DNA from: Astropecten irregularis
Lineage: Eukaryota; Echinodermata; Asteroidea; Paxillosida; Astropectinidae
NCBI GenBank assembly: GCA_963971285.1
Contig: OZ020255.1
Coordinates: forward strand, 6,448,001 to 6,512,000
Length of the DNA: 64,000 nucleotides
Reading direction: 5' to 3'
Part shown: positions 42,851 through 53,457 of the stretch, piece after piece
Layout: each line of letters opens with the position of its first letter
How positions within the stretch are numbered: position 1 is the first letter of the stretch
Made by a program: the position numbers and the translations under genes
Notes under the pieces: model-generated
The model's database searches: none
Told to the model about the DNA's origin: nothing
The model's input: the letters and a program-made list of their open reading frames with translations, nothing else

Positions 42851-42876
42851 ATTTGCATGCAGGGCAGATTTTTATA
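42851..42876 (-). promoter_or_regulatory. Candidate core promoter: TATA box plus octamer
   Basis: On the minus strand TATAAAAA occurs at 42876-42869, followed 10 bp downstream by an ATGCAAAT octamer at 42858-42851, a POU-factor-type site. If used, transcription would start near 42840, about 780 bp before the signal-peptide ATG. Sequence match only; an AT-rich genome gives such matches by chance. Confidence 0.25.
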
Positions 42877-42889
42877 TCCCGTTTGGGTG

Positions 42890-43475
42890 TTTTAAGGTCA
42901 ACGTGTTCACGGAAGGAGCCAAGGCCATCCCCGCTAAAGCAATTGCTGCGCCGACTGTAGGCCTACCACAGGGCTAGTAGTAGGACTATGTCAGCAATAA
43001 TATACATGCACACACCGTTTATACCAACCGCAATGTAACTTGAGGGCCGCAGAGTTTAGAAAAAGAAGCGAGCTTGATCAAGCACTTAAATAGCCAGACA
43101 GCATGCAGGGTACCGCACGTGCCACAATTCATTCCATACGTCATCAAATTTGTGCACGACAGCTGAACGCACATATCATAATAATTGGTGCACACACAAA
43201 TGCATTGCCGTGCTTAGGTAGAGTTGTGAAAAAAGGCTGTCAAAATGTCTTCGAGGCCTAGGCTGTTTTGAGCTGGAGTCGGCGATATAGGCCAACTCCC
43301 AAGTTATGCTTCACCACCCATCGGCCAATTAACTCTAGTGATACAAAAATAACCAAAACGAAGGCTGTGGTGACAGAGAAAGTGACACGGTCGACTACCT
43401 GAACAATTTCTAGACATTCCAACTAGCTGGAGAAAAATTGATGGAGGAACTTGACCAAATACATCAAAAGCAAAC
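42890..43475. other. Upstream region with no recognised feature
   Basis: Mixed-composition sequence directly upstream of the candidate VEGFR promoter. I see no gene and no copy of the listed repeat families. If the promoter call is right, this is where upstream control sites would sit. Confidence 0.4.
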
Positions 43476-43477
43476 GA

Positions 43478-43950
43478 GGGGGTTTACGAAACGGAGGCTC
43501 AGGGTCAGGGTCAGGGTCAGGGTCAGGTTCAGGTTCAGGTTCAGGCTCAGGCTCAGGCTCAGGCTCTGTCACCCATAAAACTAGGTTTGGTTTTTCATTG
43601 AAGCTGAGGCTCAGGCTCGAATTAGGCTCGAATTAGGCTCAGGATCAGGCTCAGGCTCAGACTCAGGCTCAGGCTCAGGTTCAGGTTCAGGCTCAGGCTC
43701 AGGCTCAGACTCAGGCTCAGGCTTAGACTCAGGTTCAGGTTCAAGTTCAGGCTCAGGCTCAGGCTCAGGCTCAGACTCAGGCTCAGTCATCCATAATGCT
43801 GAAAATAGGTTTGGTTTGTCATTGAAGCTGAATCTCTGTTTCAAACCAGAGAATCCACTTCCGAACCGCAGCCTAAAGCCTCTAAGTTGATACTTGTTAT
43901 TCACAAAATGCAGCCTGAGCCTGACCCTCCGTTTTGTAAACCTCCTAGGC
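43478..43950. mobile_element. F4 MITE with (GGCTCA)n expansion
   Basis: F4 ends (TTTACGAAACGGAGGCTCAG and TGACCCTCCGTTTTGTAAAC) and the F4 body, but with two blocks of (GGCTCA/GGTTCA/GGGTCA)n at 43494-43565 and 43606-43792. The expanded hexamer is the one present in low copy in the arms of 27500-27742. Confidence 0.7.
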
Positions 43951-44283
43951 CAGTCGGTCAGCAAAAGGGAGTCAGGGAGCTAGACAGTCAGTCATGAAAT
44001 CGGATACGGGGGGAGTGCGCATGTGTTGGTGTACACGTAGCAAATAATTATCTGAGGAGATACGGCGAATCTTACTCGGCAGGATTCCCAATCTCATACT
44101 GGGTTGTCCTCGACATTTATTGCTCAGTCGGGGTGCACCGGTCGCCGCGGCAGAAAGCGGCCTTCCAAGAAATCTTCTTGCATCTTGAAGCAGGGATGTC
44201 GCAAGAAATATTAATACATGATGATCAGGTTGGGGCAATACACTTCAATAATGAAGTGACTTCATTATGCAAAAAGCGAATTT

Positions 44284-44835
44284 GCACTTATCTGGGGCCA
44301 GGTTATTTTATTGCCTTCATACAGAGAATATACTGACAGATAATGAATGGCAAGTCTTATTTTGGCTTCAAACCAGCACTTTTTGGTTTTCCTTTGAATG
44401 GCTTTGTAAAACGGGGGATTTTCATGCATACTCATGTAGGGAACCAACAGCCAAAATATAATGAAAAAACATAAACAAATGAAGAGGCAAACTGGACCTA
44501 CAAAAATGGTTTGGTAAACAAATTACACCACCAGTTGAGTGAAAGGAACATATTTGGCAAAATAAAACCCATTGAGAAGGAAAAGGTCTGCCAGAAAACC
44601 TATAAAACAACCGCAACTTTTTTTGCACAAATCAACTGGGTTACTGTTCTCAGTTCCCCAGATGACATCACAGTTTTGCTCATGAATATGGAAATTCTAA
44701 TTAGCATACACACCAAAAAACCTGTTTTTAACCCTGAATCAGTGTGAGGAAGTGGGTAAAATCACAGTCCCCATGTACAGTTTTTTATTGGCACATGTTC
44801 AAGCCATAATATTCCCATTGCAGAGACCCTTTAAG
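44284..44835. mobile_element. TTAA-type element without the SINE
   Basis: Continuous version of 36288-37030: CATACAGAGAATATACTGAC, GAGTGAAAGGAACATATTTG, ending GCAGAGACCCTTTAA. The left terminus is not clear. Confidence 0.6.
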
Positions 44836-45393
44836 CATGAAACGTCTTCCTTGATGACTGATCAAACAGGATTACCAACCAAATTTTCAAGTGATGCTTT
44901 ATACTGCTTATGACTTGTATTTAGCCATTGTTTGCTGAGCATAACATTCACAATGACTTTTGGCTGCTGATTTTATTTACAAACGTTTTCGGTGCTTAAA
45001 TGTAACAGCATACTTTTTTGTGAAAGAAATACAGATTCATGGGCAAAAATATCAAGACAGATACAGTAATAGTCATCTGTGAAATTTTCAGTCCCATACG
45101 GTGCCCACTTTTTGAGAAAACAGTGAAAAACGGCTACAGTATTTCTTAAGCATTTTCTCTTTTATTTTTGATCTTTTAAAAGATCAAATATAATGTTTGT
45201 CACTGGTTTTACTCTTTTCTGGATAAATACCGTATTTCAGGCTAAAATATTTTAACGTTATGTTTCTACCATCACCATCTTAACCCTGTAAGTTATAGGT
45301 AAATCTGTGGCGATGTCTGTTTTGGTATGCTACCAAAGTATGATACTATACCTTTAAGCAAATTTTGTTGCTTAAGCAGCTCTATGAAATTGG
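44836..45393. mobile_element. F2 MITE interrupted by an F1 copy
   Basis: F2 sequence up to TTTTCGGTGCTTAA, then an F1 element, then TTAAGCAAATTTTG and the F2 right end GCAGCTCTATGAAATTGGCC. The intact F2 copy at 23626-23650 reads GGTGCTTAAGCAAATTTTG. Confidence 0.7.
44996..45357 (-). mobile_element. F1 MITE inserted in F2
   Basis: Bounded by TTAA at 44996-44999 and 45354-45357, inside an F2 element whose uninterrupted form has a single TTAA. Left terminus slightly decayed (ATGTAACAGCATACTTTTTT). Confidence 0.75.
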
Positions 45394-45782
45394 CCCCTGG
45401 TATGTATAGATACGTCTATGACTGTGATATTAATAACAGAGGGCCGATATTTTGCAAATCATTGCTGATATAATGACGGTCACCAGAAACTGACTGCGCC
45501 ACATGTGGTCATTTCCGATCAGTGTGACCCTGCAATATCATATCACGAATTTATTGAAAAAAGACCTGCTGATTAAAGGGAAATTGCATCCTATAGGCCT
45601 ACATGTATTGTAAGAGGCAAAACGATATGGTATACATTGTGTATTATGCATTTGTTTTCATTATACATGTATCCTTGCAAGCTATCGGAAATGATTTCAT
45701 TTGTAAGTCTGGGTAAATATTTGAGGTAGCGTTAGCCTTGGCGCTTGCTTCTATAGGGGCCCACAGTACCACTACCAACCAG

Positions 45783-46422
45783 GGCCAATTTCATAGAGCT
45801 GCTTAAGCACCACAATTGCTTAAAGGCAGCGTACAGGATTCGCAAGGCCTCCAAAAAATTATTGAGTTTGAGACAGAAAATGGACTTACTGTTCGTAAAC
45901 AGTGCAAACAGTCACCATGGGAAATCTTGGTTCATCAGATGCTGGGTTTTTCAAGGAAATCAAGATTTAGAGTCTCTTAAAGAGATTGTTCGTCCGAGAG
46001 ATTTTTTAGCATTTCGAAAGCATGGTGTATTACCGTGAGGGATTCTGAGGGGGGCAAGATTATTTCAGCCGCATTTCTGCTATCAAGATGAACAAAGCTT
46101 TAAAAGGTACATGAAACAACGACTGTAAGGAAGTTTAAGACCTTCTCTTCTGTTCAAGTACCAAATTCAGCCAAAACGCACGTCTTTGCAAATCCTATAT
46201 CCTCCCTTCCTATAAGCACCAAAAACCTAACCTGGTAAATAAAATCAATACGACAGCCAAAACTCCTTGTGAATCTTATGCTCAGCAAACAATTGCCGAA
46301 TACAAGTCAAAAGCAGTAAACATCATATGAAAATTTGCTTGGTAATCGTGCTTGATCGAGGAAGACTTTTCATGCTTGAGCAATTTTTTGTGCTTAAGCA
46401 GCTCTATGAAATTGGCCCCAGT
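45783..46422. mobile_element. F2 MITE interrupted by an F5 element
   Basis: Left GGGCCAATTTCATAGAGCTG and right AGCAGCTCTATGAAATTGGC are F2; between 45825 and about 46208 lies an F5 element (TTAAAGGCAGCGTACAGGAT ...). Confidence 0.65.
45825..46208 (+). mobile_element. F5 element (AAAGGCAGCGTACAGG start)
   Basis: About 385-400 bp; shares GGAAATCTTGGTTCATCAGA, TTTTTCAAGGAAATCAAGAT and ACCAAATTCAGCCAAAACGC with 56149-56537 and 58712-59122. Ends TCCTCCCTT. Two of the copies have TTAA or TAAA at the left end. Confidence 0.6.
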
Positions 46423-47121
46423 AGAGCACATCACTAGAAATAGAATAAGGGGTATAAAGGCTGTCCCCGGTGGGAGGGGCTACCCTACGCCCCTCCTACC
46501 CCTCCCCTTAGCATGGGTATTAAAATTATGACGTCATCGACAACAACAGCCAGTGTCCATGATGGGAAAACCCGGTCCATTACCACAGATCTCGTGCTTG
46601 TTCATATCTTTCTTCTTTTTTTTGCAGCATCATTTTGCTAGCCATTTTTGGCAATACAGGAAAAGAGCTCAGTTGCCGGGCGAGTGCGCATGCGTAGTCA
46701 GTTGCACTGATTTGGCAGCAGATATAGACCTTTCTTTTGTTTACAAACATTGACTGGTGGTTGGCATGGGCGGCCAAACATTGCAAATCATTTCGTCTTC
46801 TCGAAAGACGGCTTGACTTAATTCAAAATTGTTGCAAACGTTCCATAGCTGTGCAAAATACATACCAGCATTGATTGTGGTGTTTCCATTACATTCAGCA
46901 ATATCTTTTAATGTTTATGGAACGTTGTGTACAAATTGGGTTGAAATTGTGGTTATTTTTGGAAAATGCCATTTGCTCGCCAGTTCTATCATCGATCTGT
47001 TGTAATAAGATTCATGTCTCTTCAACCTATTTTCAAATCAATACAAGTACTAAACTGCTGCAAACTACTCATCAGCCAAAATGACCTGAAATAATTATAT
47101 CAAATGCTTATTAAAAGTTAA

Positions 47122-47165
47122 GAGGGCCTGACGCGTTTCGATCTTAGCAGGATCTTTCTCAAAGG
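47122..47165 (-). other. Degenerate hammerhead-like motif
   Basis: Minus strand: TTTGAGAAAGATCCTGCTAAGATCGAAACGCGTCAGGCCC. Same altered core as 28920-28972, with a 2-nt insertion after GAAAC. Remnant. Confidence 0.3.
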
Positions 47166-47241
47166 CAAACTGACGGAAGGACAAGAACATAGAAGTAAAT
47201 AGAAACACAATTTTTAAATATATTTATATAAATATTTTCTA

Positions 47242-47522
47242 ATCATTGAAAAGTGAACAAAGAAAAATTGACTGGAGCGGGATTCGAACCGGCGACCTCC
47301 TGAATACCGTACAGGCGCTCTACCAACTGAGCCATCCAGCCCTACGTTGTGGTGACCCCAATAGTCAACTATCGTTGTTCGTTTGGCAGTCAGAAGCCAT
47401 GAAACCACGCACACACCGCCACACCCCAGGGATCGTTTCAATGATACACGCAACAATGCTGCAACCTGGGAACGGTACATGGGGGGTCACTCAAAGAGGA
47501 AACGGCTTTTTAATTAATATAT
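47242..47522 (-). mobile_element. tRNA-derived SINE, copy 3
   Basis: On the minus strand: body (ATTAATTAAAAAGCCGTTTC ... CAACGTAGGGC) then a complete tRNA-like part with A box TGGCTCAGTTGG and B box GGTTCGAATCC, then AATTTTTCTTTGTTCACTTT. The acceptor-like arms GGCTGGA/TCCAGTC pair with one G-U wobble. This is the best-preserved tRNA part, yet the repeat context marks it as a SINE and not a tRNA gene. Confidence 0.65.
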
Positions 47523-48086
47523 AGGCCTACGTGAAATTACCACAAGGGAAACTGACTCCTTGTGGTAATTTCACGTATATTTTCAAATCAGGTAAACTCT
47601 CCATATGGTTTCAAAATTATGATAATAATGCAAAAGAAGGAGACAAAAAAACCTAGTTATAGTTCCAGTGTCTGGAGCAGACGTCTGCTTTGTTCGTCCT
47701 GATGATTATACGAATAAATCACCTTATTTCATGGTAACATTATAGCTGGTCGCTCTGCTGCGCTTTCAATTATGCAAATTAACTACTTGGAGGAGAATGG
47801 TTATCAACGAGACAATCAAATCGTAAAACAAAAAAGACTGGAGGCATCGGTTTTTCCTAATTAGCATGCTAATTAGAAAGCATTTGTATGACATAAGTGT
47901 CTCGACTGTATATGGTGTGGATAGTAGAACACACAATTCCCAACGGTGTCAAATTACATAATGTTCAGGCGTACATGTACATGATTGTATTGGCCTACAT
48001 TAATGTGAGGTATTATGTATAATTATGTCTGGTCCCCGGGAAAGCCGAAAATTGATCGCACTGGCATTGCATTTGAACTCTGAAGC

Positions 48087-48455
48087 TTAAAGGTAGTATC
48101 ATACTTTGGTTGTTGTCACAAAAAATGCTGATTCATGCGCAAAAATATCAATGAAGATACAGTAACAGTCATCTGTAAAAATTTCAGTCCCATACGATGC
48201 CCACGTTTTGAGAAAACAGTGAAAAACGGCCACAGTATTTCTGAAGTCTTTTCTCTTTTATTTTCGATCTTTTTAAAGATCAAAAAGATTTTCGGTCGTT
48301 GTTTTACTAATTTCTGGATGAATACACCATTTCAGGCGGTCAAATTTCAACGGTATGTTTCTACCCCCACCATCTTCCTACCCTGTAAGTTATACGTAAA
48401 TCTGTGAACATTTCTGTTTGGGTATGTTTATACCAAAGTACGATACAACCTTTAA
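48087..48455 (-). mobile_element. F1 MITE, complete
   Basis: TTAA at 48087-48090 and 48452-48455; right terminus TACGATACAACCTTTAA. Confidence 0.75.
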
Positions 48456-48639
48456 GACATCGGAGGTTACAATTAGGAATTGACTGCCTGTAGACTAGAT
48501 ATTGTAATATATACAGGCCTTGGGTTATAATTATTTTGGCACAACGGGAGTTACACAAGAGAAGGCCGTATTATAATCGAAAACTAATTAGCAATCAAAC
48601 ACTTCCAGGACAGGGTACATAGGGGACATAGTGGCAAGT

Positions 48640-48973
48640 GCGTTTATAGGCATTCGCCTCTCACCAATGTGGCCCGGGTTCGAACCCGGCTTGGGTCATA
48701 ACCGTCATATGTGAGTAGAGTTGTGCGTTTGGTTCTCTCCTATGCTACGATGGTTTTTCTCCGGGTTCTCCGGTTTTCCTCTCTCAACACAAAAAATCAA
48801 ACACTTAGTCGATCTCAGGCTGTACTCCGTGATTATATATGGGTTGATGTGGCTGGCAGCCAAGGGCGCCCATGAAAGCCAGCTACTCGATCACGTTGTA
48901 GTCGCATCCTTCGCAATTCAGCACCCCAGCTGCCAGTAAGGATGATTAGCCTCCCAAATTATTATTATTATAT
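48640..48973 (+). mobile_element. tRNA-related SINE with (ATT)n tail
   Basis: GGGTTCGAACCCGGC (B-box-like) at 48677-48691, then TTTTTCTCCGGGTTCTCCGG, then the body shared with 36412-36597 and an ATTATTATTATTATA tail. Plus orientation. Confidence 0.6.
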
Positions 48974-49514
48974 AAACTCGTAATACCACTAACACTGTAT
49001 ATGCTCCCCCTCCCCCACCCTGTCTGTATTTCCCCATCTCTCTCTAAACAAAGAGCCTAGGCCTAATTGCTTGACGGTGGACACTGCACGCCACACCGTG
49101 GCCGAAAACCCATGAATTATAGCACACATTATTGGTATGATTCTACGGTGTCAGATGGAACCGTTGTGCACCGAGTATAGTAGTAGTGCATCATCAACGG
49201 ATACCATACGAGGGACCTATAATTCTGGTATAGCAGTGCAAATTAAGCCATAAACATTATATTGTTAGGGGCGTATAGCGGGTACCAGCCAAACGAAAAT
49301 CACATGTGATTTCCATGGTAACCGTTTCATTGGTACTGCTTTTCAGTAGGTACAAAACCGTAAAATATCATGTGAAATTTAAGTGAACAACTATTATTTA
49401 ATTGTGCTGAGACATTTTGTGTGAAGCAAATCATTTTGTTCACAACAGCCTAGTGGTTGGTTGTTAGGGGCGTGGCTTGAGGTGCGAAGAGGGGGTGTAG
49501 CCTTCGACTAGTCT

Positions 49515-49650
49515 AGGGGCTTTTACGAAACCTGGCTTGAGGCTGGGCTTGGGATTTACTTGGCTGCCGCCATTTTGTGTCCTAAATGAAATGAAGGGCT
49601 TGAGATACATGGCGAAGCTGGAGCCTTTCTTCGGCTTCGTCGTGTGGCCC
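49515..49650. mobile_element. F3 MITE, partial
   Basis: GGGCTTTTACGAAACCTGGC, TTGAGGCTGGGCTTGGGATT, TGAGATACATGGCGAAGCTG; the second arm is cut after GTCGTGTGGCCC. Confidence 0.55.
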
Positions 49651-49739
49651 ATTTTAAATCATTTTAAAATACTCAGAACTCTCACATGCGTTGAACATGT
49701 CACCTTTCATTTTATGGTGGGTTGACCATTGAATTTTTG

Positions 49740-50600
49740 AGATAAACTCATACTCAGCTGACCACCCCTAAAACAAGGTATGGTTCACTCCAGTCAAAGA
49801 AGCCATTTAAAAAAAAACATCCCTCTGTAAAGCGGCTGAAATAGACCCGTTTTCTCACCCAATTGCATAACAAATGGTCACAAATGGAAGCCCAGAGTCC
49901 AGGCAGGAGGTCCAGTGCCATATTTCTTCAATCCTTCATTTTCGTAGCTCTCAGAATTCTCTCATTTATAATAGGCCCTATATTGAGTGCTTAACTTTAA
50001 TTAATGGGCTCGGCGGACGGTTTTCGAGAGGTACATTTCAAGTGCATTCAAGTGACGTCTGGGTACCAGACATTAAAACAAGCTAGAGTAACCCGTCTCT
50101 TTTTGAACAGGCGTACTCAGGACACACTGCATGAGGCATCCATGATTGAGGTGACAGTGAGACGGTGACTGGGGCGACAGTCTATAACGGTGACAGACCG
50201 AGCGACAGCGCGAGCCGTCGCTGTTGGTGGGCGACGAACCATGCGATATGTGACCGTACTTACAGTGAGTCAAGAATTCTAATTCCACCATCGCTATAAG
50301 ATGCGATTCTAATTTTAGGAGAACCTTGCATCCGGTTCGGATCCGTCGCCAAGCTGTACTGTGTGAATATTATGTGTGGGCGTGGCAAGGGTTGGAAAGC
50401 GAGGGGGCGTAACGACCTCAACCGCTGTGCGCCCTCCCGTGTCCGACTCAATGGCAATGCCACAACCGGTCAAAATGGCCACTGTTAAAGGGGAACACAA
50501 ACGTGGTATGAGGTCGGGGAAAAACCTGTGACTTGTGCACATAATCTACATGAAACTCGACGGTATGGTTTAAGGATTCCCTTTAAAGTAAAAATTATAT
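49740..50600. other. Unassigned stretch
   Basis: No recognised repeat; GC content rises at about 50140-50240 and 50380-50470. Open frames of 66-75 codons on both strands show no domain and no good splice context. Confidence 0.35.
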
Positions 50601-50609
50601 TAAAATATA

Positions 50610-50745
50610 TATGCTTGAGGAGGCTTGCCCTTCACCGACGTAGATGAGCACTGCATACTCAGTGCTTTTTTAAGGTGGGATTCGAACCACGACCCCCTGT
50701 TTACTAGTGCAGATGCCATACCGCTAGGCCACCGTACTAGCTAAG
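50610..50745 (-). mobile_element. tRNA-derived SINE
   Basis: Minus strand: GGTGGCCTAGCGGTATGGC (A box) and TCGTGGTTCGAATCCCACCT (B box), spaced as in a tRNA, followed by non-tRNA sequence. Acceptor pairing is poor, so a SINE or tRNA pseudogene. Confidence 0.5.
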
Positions 50746-51019
50746 GTCAGCGGGGTGAATCGAATCCAATATCGGGGCGGGTACCGCAATTAATCATGAA
50801 TATTAATATCATTCGTGGGAGAGGTGGTATGTTTTGAGAAAAAGCCCGTATGTATATTTACCGAATAGTTGTTGAAAGATTTTTCTTACTACAAGAACGG
50901 AACACAAGCAAGGCACTTTAGATGGAGCCCGCCGAATGGCCACTGAACGAGGGTGCCAAAAAATATATTTTGTTTGAGAGATCTCGTGTCCTACGGGAGT
51001 TCACCAACAGGCTGCTTTC

Positions 51020-51373
51020 AGGCCTATCATACTTTGGTAGCATACCAAAACAGAAATCTTCACAGATTTACCTATAGCTTACGAGGTATAAAGATGGGGA
51101 TGGTAGAAACATACCGATAAAAGGTTTTTCTGCCTGAAATGTTGAATTTATCAAGAAAAAGTAAAATTATTTACCCCAAACTGTTTAGATCTCAAGGAGA
51201 TCAAAACTCCTGTAAATAAAGATTTGAAAATATCGCGAGCGTTTTTCACTGTTTTCTCAAGGGTTCCGCATGGGACTGGACATTTCACAGATGACTGTTA
51301 CTGTATCTTTCTTGATATTTTTGCTCATGAATCTGCATTTCTTTGACAAAAAACAAATTATCACTACATTTAA
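51020..51373 (+). mobile_element. F1 MITE, first of three in tandem
   Basis: Left end eroded (CCTATCATACTTTGGTAG); right end at TTAA 51370-51373, which is also the left TTAA of the next copy. Diverged body. Confidence 0.65.
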
Positions 51374-51715
51374 AGGTACTTATGTCATACTTGGGTAGAA
51401 AACCACAACAGACATGTTCACAGATTTATACGTGTAACCTATGGGATATAAAGATAGATCTGATACATATTCTTCCTCAAATGCTGTATTTTTACAGAAA
51501 TTAGACTCAAAACAATTTTGATCAAAAACCTCACAATTACAATTACCTCACAATTTCGCGTAAAATCCGCAACGGTTTTTCGCTGTTTCCTACTGTTTCC
51601 AATGATCAATTGAGCTGGGAAATTTCACAGGTTTGATTTTATTCCATAACAAATCAAATTATTAACAGACCGCAGCTGTTTTGTCAACTTTATTAAAGTA
51701 TGATAGTACCCTTAA
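51370..51715 (+). mobile_element. F1 MITE, second of three, strongly diverged
   Basis: TTAAAGGTACTTATGTCATA at the left and AAAGTATGATAGTACCCTTAA at the right, with little body similarity to the other copies beyond the first 120 bp. Shares TTAA with both neighbours. Confidence 0.6.
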
Positions 51716-52080
51716 AGGTAGTATCATACTCTGGTAAGAAATCAAAACAGAAATGTTCACAGATTTACGTATAACTTACAGGGTATGAAGATGGTGGTGG
51801 TAGAAACATAGCATTAACCCCCCCCCCCCCCCCCTGAAATGGTGTATTTATCCAGAAATTAGTAAAACGACCACCGAAAATCTGTTTGATCTTTTAAAAG
51901 ATCAAAAATAAAAGAGGAAAGACTTAAGAAATACTGTGACTGTTTTTCACTGTTTTCTCAAAAGTGGGCACCGTATGGGACTGAAATTTTCACACATGAC
52001 TGTTACTGTATCTGTCTTGATATTTTTGCCGATGAATCTGTGTGTCTTTGATAAAAACCAAAGTATGATATTACCTTTAA
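51712..52080 (+). mobile_element. F1 MITE, third of three
   Basis: Consensus-like copy with a 16-base C run replacing part of the body (about 51819-51834). TTAA at 51712-51715 and 52077-52080. Confidence 0.75.
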
Positions 52081-52611
52081 CGGGAAAGTAAGGACTTATC
52101 TCATTATAATGTTATGAAATTAATAAGATCTTCGTACTTGTTCTATTTATTTTTTTTCCTGGGCGGGACAATTCTAGATCGTTTTTCATTATTGTGATCT
52201 GTTTGGATGGTACAGTCATTTTAATTTATCGGGTTGGTAAATTATTGTTTCTGTCTCCTTTGTGGACAGGGCTTAATTTCCCAGGGGGCGTGCATTGTAG
52301 AGGTGAAACATGAAACACTGATGATGATAGTTATGTATGGATTATGAGCAGAATTTGACATTACCAAGAAAAGCAGCTGCATGGCCAGTATGGGCGGCAG
52401 AATATCAGCAAAACATTCCATCTTAAAGGTATAAAAATTCATGATTAGTCAAAGGTCACAGAACAGCTCTTGTCTGATCAAAAATGTCCATGAAATGATA
52501 AACCTGTGAACATTTGAGCTCAATCAGACATCTGAGTCACGAGAAACTAGCGAAAACCTGACTCGATTTTTCTTATAAAAACATAGAAAATGGTTTTGAT
52601 CTTACCCTAAG

Positions 52612-52915
52612 ATTAAAAAGATTTTCGGTCGTTGTTTTACAAATTTCTGGATAAATACGCCATTTCAGGCGGAAATATTGTAACAGTATGTTTCTACCTG
52701 CACCATCTTCATACCCTAAATGTTATACGTAAATCTGTAAACATTACTGTTTGGGTATGTTACCAATCCTATACTGTATACCCGTAAAGGTACCATCATA
52801 CTTTGGTAGCATATACTAAAACAGAAATCTTAACACATTTTCCTATTAACTTACTTATTTCTTTTCTACCTGAAATGTTGTCTTTATCCAGAAAAGAGTA
52901 AAAACCGGTTAAGAT
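52612..52915. mobile_element. Two abutting F1 fragments
   Basis: 52612-52790 is the right part of a minus-oriented copy (TTTTCGGTCGTTGTTTTACA ... TACTGTATACC); 52788-52915 is the left part of a plus-oriented copy (AAAGGTACCATCATACTTTG ...). Meeting point at about 52788. Confidence 0.55.
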
Positions 52916-53457
52916 TAGCTATCTACAAACATGTTAGAATCCTGTATGGCGTTTATAAACCCAGTGTTGTTTACTTGGGAGAAAACTCTGAGGGCTTTTT
53001 GCCTAACAATAATAAACGTCAGACCTTACACGACCCCAAATCCGGGTCAACAAGAAAAAAAAACTATCACCACCTGAGTAAAAAGCGTTCGCGCAGCTAA
53101 CTACAATAACATGTATATATACAAGGTATATAGTACAGCATATATTATAATATAATGTAATCGTTCGACACCTTGAAAATGTTTGGCACGAAACCACTTT
53201 CGAGGAAAAAAGGACTCCCATACGATGTGCAACGTTCGACCCGTAAATGAACTCCCGTTGTGCAACGCGCCTATGCGAGACGGCGGTTGGGCCCTATGGA
53301 GCTGGTGGGATTATCAAGATGATGTGAAATGATTGAATTTTGTCTTTTAATTATCCTCAACATGATAATAACGACGCCCGGTGTACTACAACAGGGGTCC
53401 ATATGCTTGAGTGAAGCCGTCTTAGAAATCATTATGAAGGAAAGGATGAAAGACATT

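Noticed and set aside
43451..43964. Gly-Ser and Glu-Pro repeat proteins
   Set aside because: Translation of the (GGCTCA)n arrays in an F4 MITE.
47270..47345. Functional tRNA gene
   Set aside because: A and B boxes and an acceptor-like stem are present, but the anticodon stem is imperfect and the sequence belongs to a unit repeated at 5945-6285 and 33100-33440.
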